Shown here: one piece after another, positions 1-6,760 of the stretch | How the letters are laid out: each line of letters starts with the position of its first letter | Numbering within the stretch: the first letter of the stretch is position 1 | Assembly (NCBI GenBank): GCA_036003885.1 | Contig: DASYSA010000530.1 | Span: forward strand, 1 to 9,754 | Reading direction: 5' to 3' | Length of the DNA: 9,754 nt | Source of the DNA: DASYSA01 sp036003885 | Lineage (GTDB): Bacteria > Acidobacteriota > Blastocatellia > UBA7656 | The notes under the pieces: model-generated | The model's input: the letters and a program-made list of their open reading frames with translations, nothing else | Told to the model about the DNA's origin: nothing | Databases searched by the model: none | Position numbers and translations under genes: made by a program

Positions 1-735
1 TATCGGAACAACACCGCAAATAGTCTGGCTTTGCTTGAAGAGATGTTGGCTGCATCCCTTCATCTATTCGTCTTTTCTTCCACCGCCGCCGTGTACGGGC
101 TACCGGTCACCTTGCCTATAGAAGAAGGTCACTCGACGCGCCCGATCAGCCCTTACGGCTCGAGCAAGCTGATGACGGAAACGATGCTGGCTGCCATAGG
201 CCGGGCGCACGATTTTCGGTTCGTATGTTTTCGATACTTCAATGCGTCCGGAGCCGACCCTGGCGGTTTGATCGGTGAGAACCGCACGCGGGAAACTCAT
301 CTGATACCGCTTGCGTTGAAGACTGCCCTCGGAGACTCAGAGTGCCTTTCGATTTTCGGGGATGACTATCCGACTGCCGACGGGACGTGCATACGTGACT
401 ATGTTCATGTAGGCGACATTGCCAGGGCGCACGTCCTGGCTCTGCAGTATCTGATTTCGGGAGGAACGAGTGATACGTTCAACCTGGGGAATGGCGCTGG
501 CTACTCAGTAAAAGAAGTAATCAAAGCATCGGAGCAGGTGAGCGGACGGAGAATTCCCACGCGAGTTCTTCCCCCCCGTTTGGGAGATCCTCCCGTCCTG
601 GTCAGCGACAGCGCGAAGGCGAACCGAATCCTAACGTGGCAGCCTGCCTTTCCTCGGCTTGACGAGATTATTCGAGATGCGTGGAGATGGCATTCCAGGT
701 TTTACTCGAACCCGGAACACGCCCATTCAGCCTGA
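1..735 (+). CDS. galE: UDP-glucose 4-epimerase, 5'-truncated by the window edge
   Basis: The frame is open from base 1 and gives 244 residues before TGA at 733-735; roughly 95 N-terminal residues, including the Rossmann glycine motif, lie outside the window. GalE interconverts UDP-glucose and UDP-galactose (some members also the N-acetyl forms) with bound NAD in the cytoplasm. Seen here: the YRNNTANSLALLEEM helix, FSSTAAVYG with Thr28 (window numbering) at the catalytic Ser/Thr position, YGSSK with Tyr52 and Lys56 as the YxxxK pair 24 residues later, RYFNASGAD, the substrate-loop TRETHLIPLAL, and DGTCIRDYVHVGDIA. The C-terminus is complete and of normal length. The TTG at 31-33 is an internal codon, not the start. 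The gene probably supplies UDP-Gal/GalNAc to the neighbouring transferases. The family assignment is firm; whether it takes N-acetylated sugars is not visible. Confidence 0.93.
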   Translation, partial: YRNNTANSLALLEEMLAASLHLFVFSSTAAVYGLPVTLPIEEGHSTRPISPYGSSKLMTETMLAAIGRAHDFRFVCFRYFNASGADPGGLIGENRTRETHLIPLALKTALGDSECLSIFGDDYPTADGTCIRDYVHVGDIARAHVLALQYLISGGTSDTFNLGNGAGYSVKEVIKASEQVSGRRIPTRVLPPRLGDPPVLVSDSAKANRILTWQPAFPRLDEIIRDAWRWHSRFYSNPEHAHSA

Positions 736-837
736 TAGGCGTCATAACATTGTCAGGTTTCCAACCCTATAGGCGAGCGACCCGACGAAGCCCGAGTCGA
801 CCATTGGCTGGCGCCGTGCGTTGAGGGCCGCTCGTGC

Positions 838-843
838 TAGAAT
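838..843 (+). promoter_or_regulatory. Candidate extended -10 promoter for a leaderless GT-C mRNA
   Basis: TGC followed by TAGAAT (835-843) matches the extended -10 pattern TGnTATAAT with one mismatch in the hexamer. The hexamer ends 6 nt before the GTG at 850, so transcription would start at or within a base of the start codon. No Shine-Dalgarno sequence lies upstream of that GTG, which fits a leaderless message. No good -35 element lies at 16-18 nt spacing, which extended -10 promoters can tolerate. The rest of the 736-849 gap shows nothing else convincing. Motif match only. Confidence 0.35.
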
Positions 844-849
844 GCACCG

Positions 850-2418
850 GTGTCTCGCCGGTCCTTACATCTCATCCTGTTTCTGTTTCTCATGTCTGCG
901 TATCTGGTTATCGCGCTGCGGAATCTGACTGTCGTGCCGCAGGTGTACGAAGACGAACCGTGGCAGGCTTCGACCGGCTGGAAGCTCGCCACAGAGGGAG
1001 TGTTTGGAAGCGACTTATTCGCCGGCTTCTATGGAATGGAGCGTCATTACTATGGGTACATGCCGGTGCACCCGCTCTTGCTTGCAGTAGTGTTGCGCAC
1101 GACAGGCCTGGGGTTGTTTCAGGATAGACTTGAGCCGGCCATTATGGGCCTGCTGGTACTGGTGCTAACTTATTGGCTCGGTCGCCGCCTTTTTGAGGAT
1201 CCCTGGATAGGTCAATTGGCGGTCTTGTTCCTTATTGCGGTGCCGCTGACGGGATTAACTCGCATTCAGCTCACCGGTATTTTGTTAATTGATATGTCGC
1301 GTATTGCTCGCTACGACATGGTTGTTCCAGTGTTTGGGCTGGCGGCGTTGCACGCTTATATCTCTGCGCGCAAGGGGGGCAGAAACGGCTGGTTTTTCCT
1401 TGCCGGGCTGCTGGCAAGCCTTTCCAGTCTGGCGCATGTGTACGGACTATTCTGGTTACCGATACTCATCGTACTGGCGCTCTGGGATAGGCGTCCGTTT
1501 GTCAACATTGTCGCAATCATATCAGGTTTCATTGTGCCATTAGTACCGTATGCTGCGTACGTGCTGGGTAATCTATACGATTGGCGGGGACAGACTCGTC
1601 TCTACGGCAACCGCTTTCAGTTGTTGAATCCAACGTGGTATGTTCGCAATCTCATCGAAGAGCGTCATCGCTACGGGGCGGGTTTAGGATCAGTCCGTTC
1701 TGGGGCGATGCGAATCGGGTTCTGGAGCGCATTGGTTGGCCTGCCGTGGTCAGTCTTCGCTCTGGCTCGGCGCGCGCTCCGGAGTGACGATGCGGCGGCT
1801 CGTGTCGTCATGGTACCGCTAATCATCTTTCCCATACTTTTCGCTTTTCTGATAACCCTCAAGCTTGTGAACTACACCGTGGTTTTCATGCCAATGGCTG
1901 CAATTGCCGGCGGGTGGGGCGGTGTAAGAGTATGGAGCTGGGCAAGGAACGCGCATCGATTTCGCTGGGCTTTGCCTGTGCTTGTTCTGCTCCTGGCCGC
2001 AATAGTTGTGGAGGGTGCCACCCGCATCGCGGCGCTCGAAGCTGCTGCGAAGACGACAACACCCTATTACTCCTACATCAGCCGGGTGCGCGAGTATCTG
2101 CCTGGCGGCGCACGCGTGCTGGCATCACACAACTACTGGTTTGGCCTCGAGGACTTCAACTATCGTTCTTTCATTGTTCCGCTAGGATGGACGGACTTGC
2201 GAAACGAACCGCGCCCGCTGGCTTTTGAGGAGGGCCTGGAACAAATAGCGCCGGACGTTGTTTTGATCGATCGAGGTACGCGCGAGTACTTCGCCGGGGC
2301 AGGCAGCGACCACTTGGAGGGCTTCCATCGCTGGCTTGGGCGGCACCAGGGTCAGCTCGTGGGGCAGGTAGATGATCAAACTTATGGGTTGATGGAAATA
2401 TATCAGGTCAAATACTAA
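850..2418 (+). CDS. Multi-spanning GT-C glycosyltransferase, ArnT/PMT-like
   Basis: This 522-residue integral membrane protein resembles the ArnT/PMT (GT39/GT83) superfamily, which moves a sugar from a polyprenyl phosphate carrier to an acceptor on the outer face of the inner membrane. Helix 1 (about residues 6-24) is followed by the first outer loop with Asp35-Glu36 in VYEDEPW, the position of the catalytic acid in GT-C enzymes, then YYGYMPVHPLLLA (67-79). SRIARYD (150-156) matches the conserved Arg/Asp patch after helix 4. About ten to twelve hydrophobic segments run to residue ~390, followed by a ~120-residue soluble C-terminal domain. The GTG start is preferred because the in-frame ATG at 892 would cut helix 1 in half, and an in-frame TAG at 838 blocks further extension. 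Its neighbour is a polyprenyl-P-sugar synthase, a natural donor supplier. Sugar and acceptor are unknown. Confidence 0.85.
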   Translation: MSRRSLHLILFLFLMSAYLVIALRNLTVVPQVYEDEPWQASTGWKLATEGVFGSDLFAGFYGMERHYYGYMPVHPLLLAVVLRTTGLGLFQDRLEPAIMGLLVLVLTYWLGRRLFEDPWIGQLAVLFLIAVPLTGLTRIQLTGILLIDMSRIARYDMVVPVFGLAALHAYISARKGGRNGWFFLAGLLASLSSLAHVYGLFWLPILIVLALWDRRPFVNIVAIISGFIVPLVPYAAYVLGNLYDWRGQTRLYGNRFQLLNPTWYVRNLIEERHRYGAGLGSVRSGAMRIGFWSALVGLPWSVFALARRALRSDDAAARVVMVPLIIFPILFAFLITLKLVNYTVVFMPMAAIAGGWGGVRVWSWARNAHRFRWALPVLVLLLAAIVVEGATRIAALEAAAKTTTPYYSYISRVREYLPGGARVLASHNYWFGLEDFNYRSFIVPLGWTDLRNEPRPLAFEEGLEQIAPDVVLIDRGTREYFAGAGSDHLEGFHRWLGRHQGQLVGQVDDQTYGLMEIYQVKY

Positions 2419-2419
2419 T

Positions 2420-2454
2420 CGAGAGACTCAGAGCGCAGACAAATTTGTCTCTCG
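2420..2454 (+). other. Inverted repeat just after the GT-C stop codon
   Basis: CGAGAGAC (2420-2427) pairs perfectly with GTCTCTCG (2447-2454), an 8-bp stem closing a 19-nt loop. Within it AGACAAATTTGTCT (2437-2450) is a perfect 14-nt palindrome that could form a competing 5-bp hairpin with an AATT loop, or act as a DNA site. It begins two bases after the stop codon and lies about 56 nt before the next start. There is no following T-tract, so it does not look like an intrinsic terminator. It could be an mRNA-stability or processing hairpin, an operator, or chance. The rest of the 2419-2510 gap holds only the ribosome binding site of the next gene. Confidence 0.3.
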
Positions 2455-2499
2455 CTGCCGGCCACGGAGTTCCATTTGTGCAGGCGAGCGATGCAAACT

Positions 2500-2504
2500 A
2501 GGGA
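2500..2504 (+). promoter_or_regulatory. Ribosome binding site that fixes a TTG start
   Basis: AGGGA lies 6 nt upstream of TTG at 2511-2513. An in-frame TAG at 2499-2501 excludes any earlier start, and the protein aligns with DPM synthases from its first residues, so TTG is the start. Confidence 0.7.
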
Positions 2505-2510
2505 ACACTT

Positions 2511-3260
2511 TTGCTAATCACTGCCATAATTCCGACCTACAATGAGGCAGAGAACCTGCCGATTCTTGTGTCCTATCTCCTTTCATCGCCGCTCCAGGAA
2601 TTGCGGATCGTGGTCGTTGACGACAAAAGCCCGGATGAGACCGGACGGGTTGCCGAATCATTGGCCGCCACACATCCTGGAAGAATTGAAGTAATCCACC
2701 GTCCGCGTAAGATGGGTTTTGGCACCGCTTGTGTGAGTGGTTTTCGGCTGGCACTAGAGAGCGGTGCTGAAGCAATTCTCCAAATGGACGCGGACCTTTC
2801 TCACTCTCCCGATGAACTATCCAAAATGTATGCGGCTCTGGAGTCTTGTGATGTAGTGATTGGATCGCGCTATGTAGCTGGAGGTCGATTGGACGAACGA
2901 TGGCCATTGTGGCGATCGGGTCTCTCTGCGTTCGGAAACGCCTATGCCCGTACCATTCTCGGCCTGCCGTTACGCGATGTTACCAGCGGGTTTCGTCTCT
3001 GGCGTCGTGAGGCTTTGCAGAGCCTGCCCCTCGAACATGTAAAGTCGAACGGCTATGTGTTTCTGGTGGAGACGGCCTATTTGGCTCATCGCCTGGGCTA
3101 CCGGTTCAGCGAGGTGCCCATTTACTTTGCCGAGCGGCAGTTTGGTCAATCGAAGATGAATCTAAACCTTCAACTGGAGGCCGCATTTCGAGTTTGGCAA
3201 GTGCTTTGGAGCCATCGGAAGGTCAGGAGACAGGGGACAGAAGTCAGGAGTCAGGAGTGA
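2511..3260 (+). CDS. Polyprenyl-phosphate mannose synthase-like GT2 transferase (DPM1-like)
   Basis: This 249-residue enzyme has no membrane helix. It belongs to the GT2 dolichol/polyprenyl-phosphate mannose synthase group, which transfers a sugar, typically mannose from GDP-Man, to polyprenyl phosphate on the cytoplasmic face. Motifs in order: ITAIIPTYNEAENL (3-16), VVVDDKSPDETG (34-45), the metal/nucleotide site MDADLSHSP (92-100, D93-A-D95), IGSRYVAGG (117-125), RDVTSGFRLWRR (155-166), EVPIYFAERQFGQSKM (201-216). The last set is especially typical of DPM1. It ends soon after the catalytic domain, so it is the short class without a GtrA-like membrane domain. The start is TTG, supported by an AGGGA site. 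Its final ~11 residues are encoded by a heptamer repeat and overlap the convergent gene. It probably provides the lipid-linked donor for the GT-C enzyme upstream; the exact sugar is inferred. Confidence 0.88.
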   Translation: MLITAIIPTYNEAENLPILVSYLLSSPLQELRIVVVDDKSPDETGRVAESLAATHPGRIEVIHRPRKMGFGTACVSGFRLALESGAEAILQMDADLSHSPDELSKMYAALESCDVVIGSRYVAGGRLDERWPLWRSGLSAFGNAYARTILGLPLRDVTSGFRLWRREALQSLPLEHVKSNGYVFLVETAYLAHRLGYRFSEVPIYFAERQFGQSKMNLNLQLEAAFRVWQVLWSHRKVRRQGTEVRSQE

Positions 3261-3276
3261 GAAGGTCAGGAGACAG
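3222..3276. repeat. Degenerate GTCAGGA heptamer tandem repeat across both stop codons
   Basis: Seven full units and one partial unit can be read in phase: GTCAGGA, GACAGGG, GACAGAA, GTCAGGA, GTCAGGA, GTGAGAA, one extra G, GTCAGGA, GACAG. A 16-nt copy (3218-3233) recurs exactly at 3261-3276. The array contains the TGA of the plus-strand DPM-like gene (3258-3260) and the TGA of the minus-strand GT4 gene (3246-3244). It therefore encodes the C-terminal tails of both, RRQGTEVRSQE on one side and SPDLLTPDS on the other. Similar heptamers occur as dispersed short tandem repeats in some environmental bacteria (general recollection, not searched). Confidence 0.85.
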
Positions 3277-4560
3277 TGCAAGTATCTCGAGGGCTGCCTT
3301 GCGCGAGACTTCCTCGGGTATCCGGTCACCCCACAATCCAGCCATTGCTCTCCCTGCCCGCTGAGCGAGATCGAAGGCCACCGACACCGACTCGGATTCC
3401 AGCGACGATTCTGTTAGTTTGAAAAGAGCCTCAACGTAGCGCTGCGGCGAATGGTGCTCTCTCAAGAACCGGTACCCGGTTTCACCCATTTCCGCAAAGC
3501 GGCCAGGATCGCTGGCAAGCGCCCACAGGTGATTATGTATGTCCGCGATCTCGGTTTCAACGCCTACAAAGGCGACTGCATCTTCGGGGAGAGTTGCGTA
3601 CCATCCCGTACGAGTAACCAGACTGGGTAACCGGTGCTCCCAGATGCGAAGCTGGCTCAAGGATGACTCGCCCATACTCGGATACCGCAAGTTGATTGCC
3701 AGGTGAGCCAGGGACAATGCGCGGTCCAACTCCTGTTTTGATACAAACCCGTTGACTGAGACGTGTGCGACCAAACCATGCTTTCGTAACTGCGATTCGA
3801 CACGCTCTCGATCATCACAAGTACCGTAGATATCCAGACGGAACATCTCTCTTCCTTCGAGTGTACCGAGCGCCTCGAGAACGGCATCCAGTCGCCGGTT
3901 GAAGCCAAGATGGCCAAACAATATTAGGCGGTATGGCGGACCTTTGCTTTCAGAAGAAGGCTCATTGCCGTCACATCCCGTTGAATGTGGAAGGGGAGCA
4001 TAACCAATTGGGAGCTCGATCTCCTGCTTGAGCCTCTCAAACAAATCAACTGTGTGCACAAAGACCCCTGATGCGTTCTCCAGCGCCAACAGAGTCAGCG
4101 GGAACCTCTCCGCGAGATCGTCAGTTGTCCATCGACCATCCAAACAGGCGCGGGCGGCTGATGCGCCCTCTCTCCCATAATATCTCTCCATCTGAGACGC
4201 ATATCCCGCGGGGTCGTTCATCTGCGAATACAGACCCATGAAAAAGTGTTGTAGACAGCGTTCGTGCAGCACAACAATCCCAGCGTGCTGCCGGCTAACT
4301 TGCCAGATCGCACCGTGGAAGACGGGGTGATTGCCTAAGTTATAGATACTCGCATCGGCCCTGTTCAAAGCCTCCCACTTCAAGGTATCGGGTTGATACT
4401 GGCGCACTTCCGCGTACTCTTCCACGATAGGATCCCACACGGCTTGATCTGTCCAGAGAGTGACGGAGGCGTGGCGGGACAATTCAGGGAGAAGGCTCAT
4501 GCTGTAATCGGCTACGCCGCTCCGGGCAGGCGGCAGCGGGGAGAACCAGGCCACTTTCAC
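3244..4560 (-). CDS. GT-B glycosyltransferase, GT4-like, with atypical donor-site motif
   Basis: The protein has 438 residues from GTG at 4560-4558. It begins KVAWFSPLPPARSGVADYS (2-20), the N-terminal Rossmann start of a GT4-type retaining transferase with a glycine-containing acceptor/donor loop. The second Rossmann domain starts at YRLILFGHLGFNRRLDAVLEAL and contains FRLDIYGTCDD and VNGFVSKQELDRALSLAHLAINLRYPSMGE. The usual E-x7-E donor motif is replaced by E298-x9-E308 (GESSLSQLRIWE), so this is a divergent subfamily. Two signals decide the start: the GTGA overlap with the previous gene's stop, and a perfect AGGAGG 8 nt upstream. An open extension to 4764 is only a shadow of the previous gene. 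It is the last gene of the minus-strand operon; its tail runs through the heptamer repeat and overlaps the convergent gene by 17 bp. Sugar specificity is unknown. Confidence 0.85.
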   Translation of the reverse strand: MKVAWFSPLPPARSGVADYSMSLLPELSRHASVTLWTDQAVWDPIVEEYAEVRQYQPDTLKWEALNRADASIYNLGNHPVFHGAIWQVSRQHAGIVVLHERCLQHFFMGLYSQMNDPAGYASQMERYYGREGASAARACLDGRWTTDDLAERFPLTLLALENASGVFVHTVDLFERLKQEIELPIGYAPLPHSTGCDGNEPSSESKGPPYRLILFGHLGFNRRLDAVLEALGTLEGREMFRLDIYGTCDDRERVESQLRKHGLVAHVSVNGFVSKQELDRALSLAHLAINLRYPSMGESSLSQLRIWEHRLPSLVTRTGWYATLPEDAVAFVGVETEIADIHNHLWALASDPGRFAEMGETGYRFLREHHSPQRYVEALFKLTESSLESESVSVAFDLAQRAGRAMAGLWGDRIPEEVSRKAALEILALSPDLLTPDS

Positions 4561-5603
4561 GACAGAAGCCTCCTGACCACATTGGGCCAGGTGATGCCCA
4601 TGCTGTAATAGTGCTCTCGTCCGGCCTGTCCCAGCGCTCTCGCCAGGCCGGGGTCTTCCCACAGGCGATCCATCGCTGACGCAATGGCCTGGGGCGTCGA
4701 CGCGGTTATGAATCCAGTCTGCCCATCGACCACAAATTCGAGGGGGCCTCCCGAATCGGTACACGTGATAATCGGCTTTGACGCCAACATCCCTTCGAGC
4801 GTTACGTATCCGTAGTCCTCATCCAGTGGCGGGAAGATGACTGCGAGGGCGCGAGCGTAGAGGCGCCGCTTTTCATCCTCGTTGATGGGCCCAAGCCACT
4901 CCACTCGATGCGCGACCCCCAATTCTGAAGCCAGGCTTTTCAGAGAGTCGAGGTTTGCCGCGTTCTCCGGAGCTCCGGCAAAGCGCACTCGCACAGGCTG
5001 TCGCGTGACTGCGAGAGCTTTCACCACCAGATCCTGGCGCTTCAGAGCACAAAGACGACTCGGCAGAAAGAAATAGTCGCCGGCCTCTTCCCAATAAAAC
5101 AGGTCCGCCTCGGGAGGTGGGTTGTACAGCGGCTCGGAGTCGATATTGTTGTATTCTTTCAAACGCCGGGAGACATTCCTGGCGATCGTAAAGACGGCTT
5201 TTGCTTGAGGGATGAGCTGTTCGTCCGCCCACCGGATTGCACTCCGTACCCTGGCTCCAGTAGGCTGGTTGATCAGGTCCCCAACCTCGCGATCCCACAG
5301 GTCATACGCCCCACGGTGCTGATGCAGAATCCACAAAACCTTGTTTGGGTGGCTTAAGAGATAGGCAGGAAATTTGAGGCCGATAACCATATCGACCCCG
5401 GTACCAGAGGCCTCAGTAAGATCGAACAGGCGGCACGCCAGCATGTGGTCCAGGATTCGTTCCGGCGGATACCACTTGAACGGAAAGGCAACGACGTCGG
5501 TCTCGTGACCTTCGACGGACAGAGCATTTCGCAATCCCTCAGCGAGAACCTCAGCTCCACCTCGGACGAACGGGACCTGCACCGTGGCAATCAGAATCCT
5601 CAT
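4557..5603 (-). CDS. GT-B glycosyltransferase, GT4 family
   Basis: The protein has 348 residues and a complete GT4 architecture, so it is probably a cytoplasmic or membrane-associated retaining transferase using a nucleotide sugar. The N-terminus MRILIATVQVPFVRGGAEVLAEGL has the first strand and glycine-rich loop. VDMVIGLKFPAYLL and KVLWILHQHRGAYDLWD complete the first domain. The second domain starts near YFFLPSRLCALKRQDLVVKAL and includes VRVRFAGAPEN, RVEWLGPINEDEKRRLYARALAVIFPPLDEDYGYVTLEGMLA. Glu262 and Glu270 form a canonical E-x7-E donor motif, and TDSGGPLEFVVDGQTGF closes the site. ATG at 5603 is preferred because homology starts there; an open TTG extension to 5651 would overlap the upstream gene and adds no recognisable sequence. 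No clear Shine-Dalgarno precedes the ATG. It sits 37 nt after the previous gene and overlaps the next by 4 nt (GTGA), suggesting coupled translation. Confidence 0.87.
   Translation of the reverse strand: MRILIATVQVPFVRGGAEVLAEGLRNALSVEGHETDVVAFPFKWYPPERILDHMLACRLFDLTEASGTGVDMVIGLKFPAYLLSHPNKVLWILHQHRGAYDLWDREVGDLINQPTGARVRSAIRWADEQLIPQAKAVFTIARNVSRRLKEYNNIDSEPLYNPPPEADLFYWEEAGDYFFLPSRLCALKRQDLVVKALAVTRQPVRVRFAGAPENAANLDSLKSLASELGVAHRVEWLGPINEDEKRRLYARALAVIFPPLDEDYGYVTLEGMLASKPIITCTDSGGPLEFVVDGQTGFITASTPQAIASAMDRLWEDPGLARALGQAGREHYYSMGITWPNVVRRLLS
4569..4574 (-). promoter_or_regulatory. Perfect Shine-Dalgarno for the last GT4 gene
   Basis: The minus strand reads AGGAGG, 8 nt before the GTG at 4560. 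It lies inside the 3' end of the preceding gene, whose TGA overlaps that GTG. This is the strongest ribosome binding site in the window and selects the GTG over the open upstream extension. Confidence 0.85.
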
Positions 5604-5632
5604 AGCTTCTGGAGCCTGTAAGCAATAACAGG

Positions 5633-5644
5633 CTAGTCGACTAG
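5633..5644. other. 12-nt perfect palindrome at a gene junction
   Basis: CTAGTCGACTAG is its own reverse complement. It contains the TAG stop (5643-5641) of the minus-strand GT4 gene and extends into the short gap before the next gene. With no loop it is a better candidate for a DNA-binding site than for an RNA hairpin. A 12-nt palindrome in a window of this size is only mildly unlikely by chance. Confidence 0.2.
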
Positions 5645-6756
5645 TGGTCAACGCATAGCGACTGATATAAGTTTACGAAACGCTCGACAGCGAGAGCCAG
5701 GTCATACTTGCGCTCTATCTCATTACGTGCTGCCCGCCCCATTAAAGCTCTCTGATTGGGATTGCGCAGTAGAGTCGCGATGGCTTTTGTCAATTGATCA
5801 ACATCGCCTACCGCTGTTGCGATGGCTGCATCGGGTGCTATGTCGGCCAGTGATCCCACACGAGTACCTACGATCGGGAGCCCACACGCAGCAGCTTCCA
5901 ACAAGGCCATGCCTTGCGCCTCATAGTGCGAAGACTGGACAAACAGCACGGCTGACCGGTAGAGATCGGGCAACCGATCATGCGCGACCGCGCCGCAGAA
6001 GTCCACTCGGTCAACCACGCCAAGCTGTCTCGCAGCGACTTGTAGCGAGTCGTGTAGACTTCCGCTTCCAGCGATTATCAATCGAGCCGAAGGAAACTCT
6101 TTAACAACCTGCTGAAAAGCCCGCAGCAGGACCTCATGCCCTTTGACCCGCTCCAAAGATCCTACACTCAACAGGGTAAGCGACTCTGTTGGAATCGAAG
6201 CAGAGCGCCACATCTCCAAATCTACCCCTAGCGGCGCAACAACAGGGCGCTTTGCCAGGTGTCTCTGGGCAATCTCCGAAAGATAGTTTGATCCCGCTGT
6301 CACTGCGCTTGCTCGCCTGAGCGCCCAACGGATCAGCAGCCTCGAGTGAAGTCGTCGGGTCAACCCATATTCTATGTCGGGTAGATGGATCAACTCGCCT
6401 CCGGCCAGACTTATAATGACCGGGAGACGCTTGCTGAACCAGGCGGCGATAATTCCAGGCTCACTAGCCCAAAAAGCATGCAGCACGTCAAAGCTTCTTT
6501 GGCGATGCTGCCTGGCTATTTGCTGAATCGCGGCTGCCCATAAAGTGATGCTGTGTCGCCCGCGCCGATCGGCCCATCCCAGGCTATGAACCACAGCATT
6601 GCCGATCTTGTAGACACCGCGTGTGTGTGGATAGCGCAACGTGAAAACTACGACCTCTTCGCGCTCGGCCAGCGCTCGCACGAAATTGAGCAACGCGGGA
6701 ATGCACCAATCGTTTTCATCGGCGCTGAACCCCGGCACGATTAATCCGATTCTCAC
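5641..6756 (-). CDS. GT-B glycosyltransferase, GT4 family
   Basis: The protein has 371 residues, a typical GT4 length. It starts MRIGLIVPGFSADENDWCIPALLNFVRALAER, followed by VVVFTLRYPH, FDVLHAFWASEPGIIAAWF and PVIISLAGGE of the acceptor domain, and the linker VTAGSNYLSEIAQR. The donor domain begins TLLSVGSLERVKGHEVLLRAF and contains SARLIIAGSGSL and RVDFCGAVAHDRLPDLYRSAVLFVQSS. Its canonical E-x7-E is EAQGMALLE (Glu279, Glu287), then AAACGLPIVGTRVGSLADI. GTG at 6756 is the start, with AAAGGA 8 nt upstream (6770-6765). The gene begins 4 nt after the stop of the GT2-methyltransferase gene, so the two are co-transcribed. Donor and acceptor cannot be deduced; many such enzymes extend lipid-linked oligosaccharides from nucleotide sugars on the cytoplasmic side. 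Confidence 0.9.
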   Translation of the reverse strand: MRIGLIVPGFSADENDWCIPALLNFVRALAEREEVVVFTLRYPHTRGVYKIGNAVVHSLGWADRRGRHSITLWAAAIQQIARQHRQRSFDVLHAFWASEPGIIAAWFSKRLPVIISLAGGELIHLPDIEYGLTRRLHSRLLIRWALRRASAVTAGSNYLSEIAQRHLAKRPVVAPLGVDLEMWRSASIPTESLTLLSVGSLERVKGHEVLLRAFQQVVKEFPSARLIIAGSGSLHDSLQVAARQLGVVDRVDFCGAVAHDRLPDLYRSAVLFVQSSHYEAQGMALLEAAACGLPIVGTRVGSLADIAPDAAIATAVGDVDQLTKAIATLLRNPNQRALMGRAARNEIERKYDLALAVERFVNLYQSLCVDH

Positions 6757-6760
6757 AAGC

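Noticed and set aside
834..1127. 97-codon open frame overlapping the start of the plus-strand GT-C gene
   Set aside because: Out of frame with the 522-residue membrane protein, Arg/Cys-rich, no recognisable family; it is a shadow of the real gene.
2420..2454. Intrinsic terminator after the GT-C gene
   Set aside because: The stem is short with a large loop and no T-tract follows; the next gene in the same orientation starts about 56 nt later.
2518..2907. 129-codon minus-strand open frame opposite the DPM-like gene
   Set aside because: Antisense to a gene with unmistakable GT2 motifs; the translation has no domain features.
3222..3276. CRISPR-like array
   Set aside because: Units are 7 bp, contiguous and degenerate, with no unique spacers; it is a tandem microsatellite-type repeat.
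4561..4764. N-terminal 68-residue extension of the last GT4 gene
   Set aside because: It lies entirely inside the preceding GT4 gene in another frame, has low-complexity Arg/Gly/Pro content, and the GTG at 4560 has a perfect ribosome binding site and starts the conserved domain.
4873..5298. 141-codon minus-strand open frame within a GT4 gene
   Set aside because: Alternate frame of the 348-residue GT4 protein; composition rich in Ser/Arg/Gly and no family match.
5604..5651. 16-residue extension of the middle GT4 gene from a TTG
   Set aside because: It would overlap the upstream gene, has no ribosome binding site, and the conserved MRILIA start follows the ATG at 5603.
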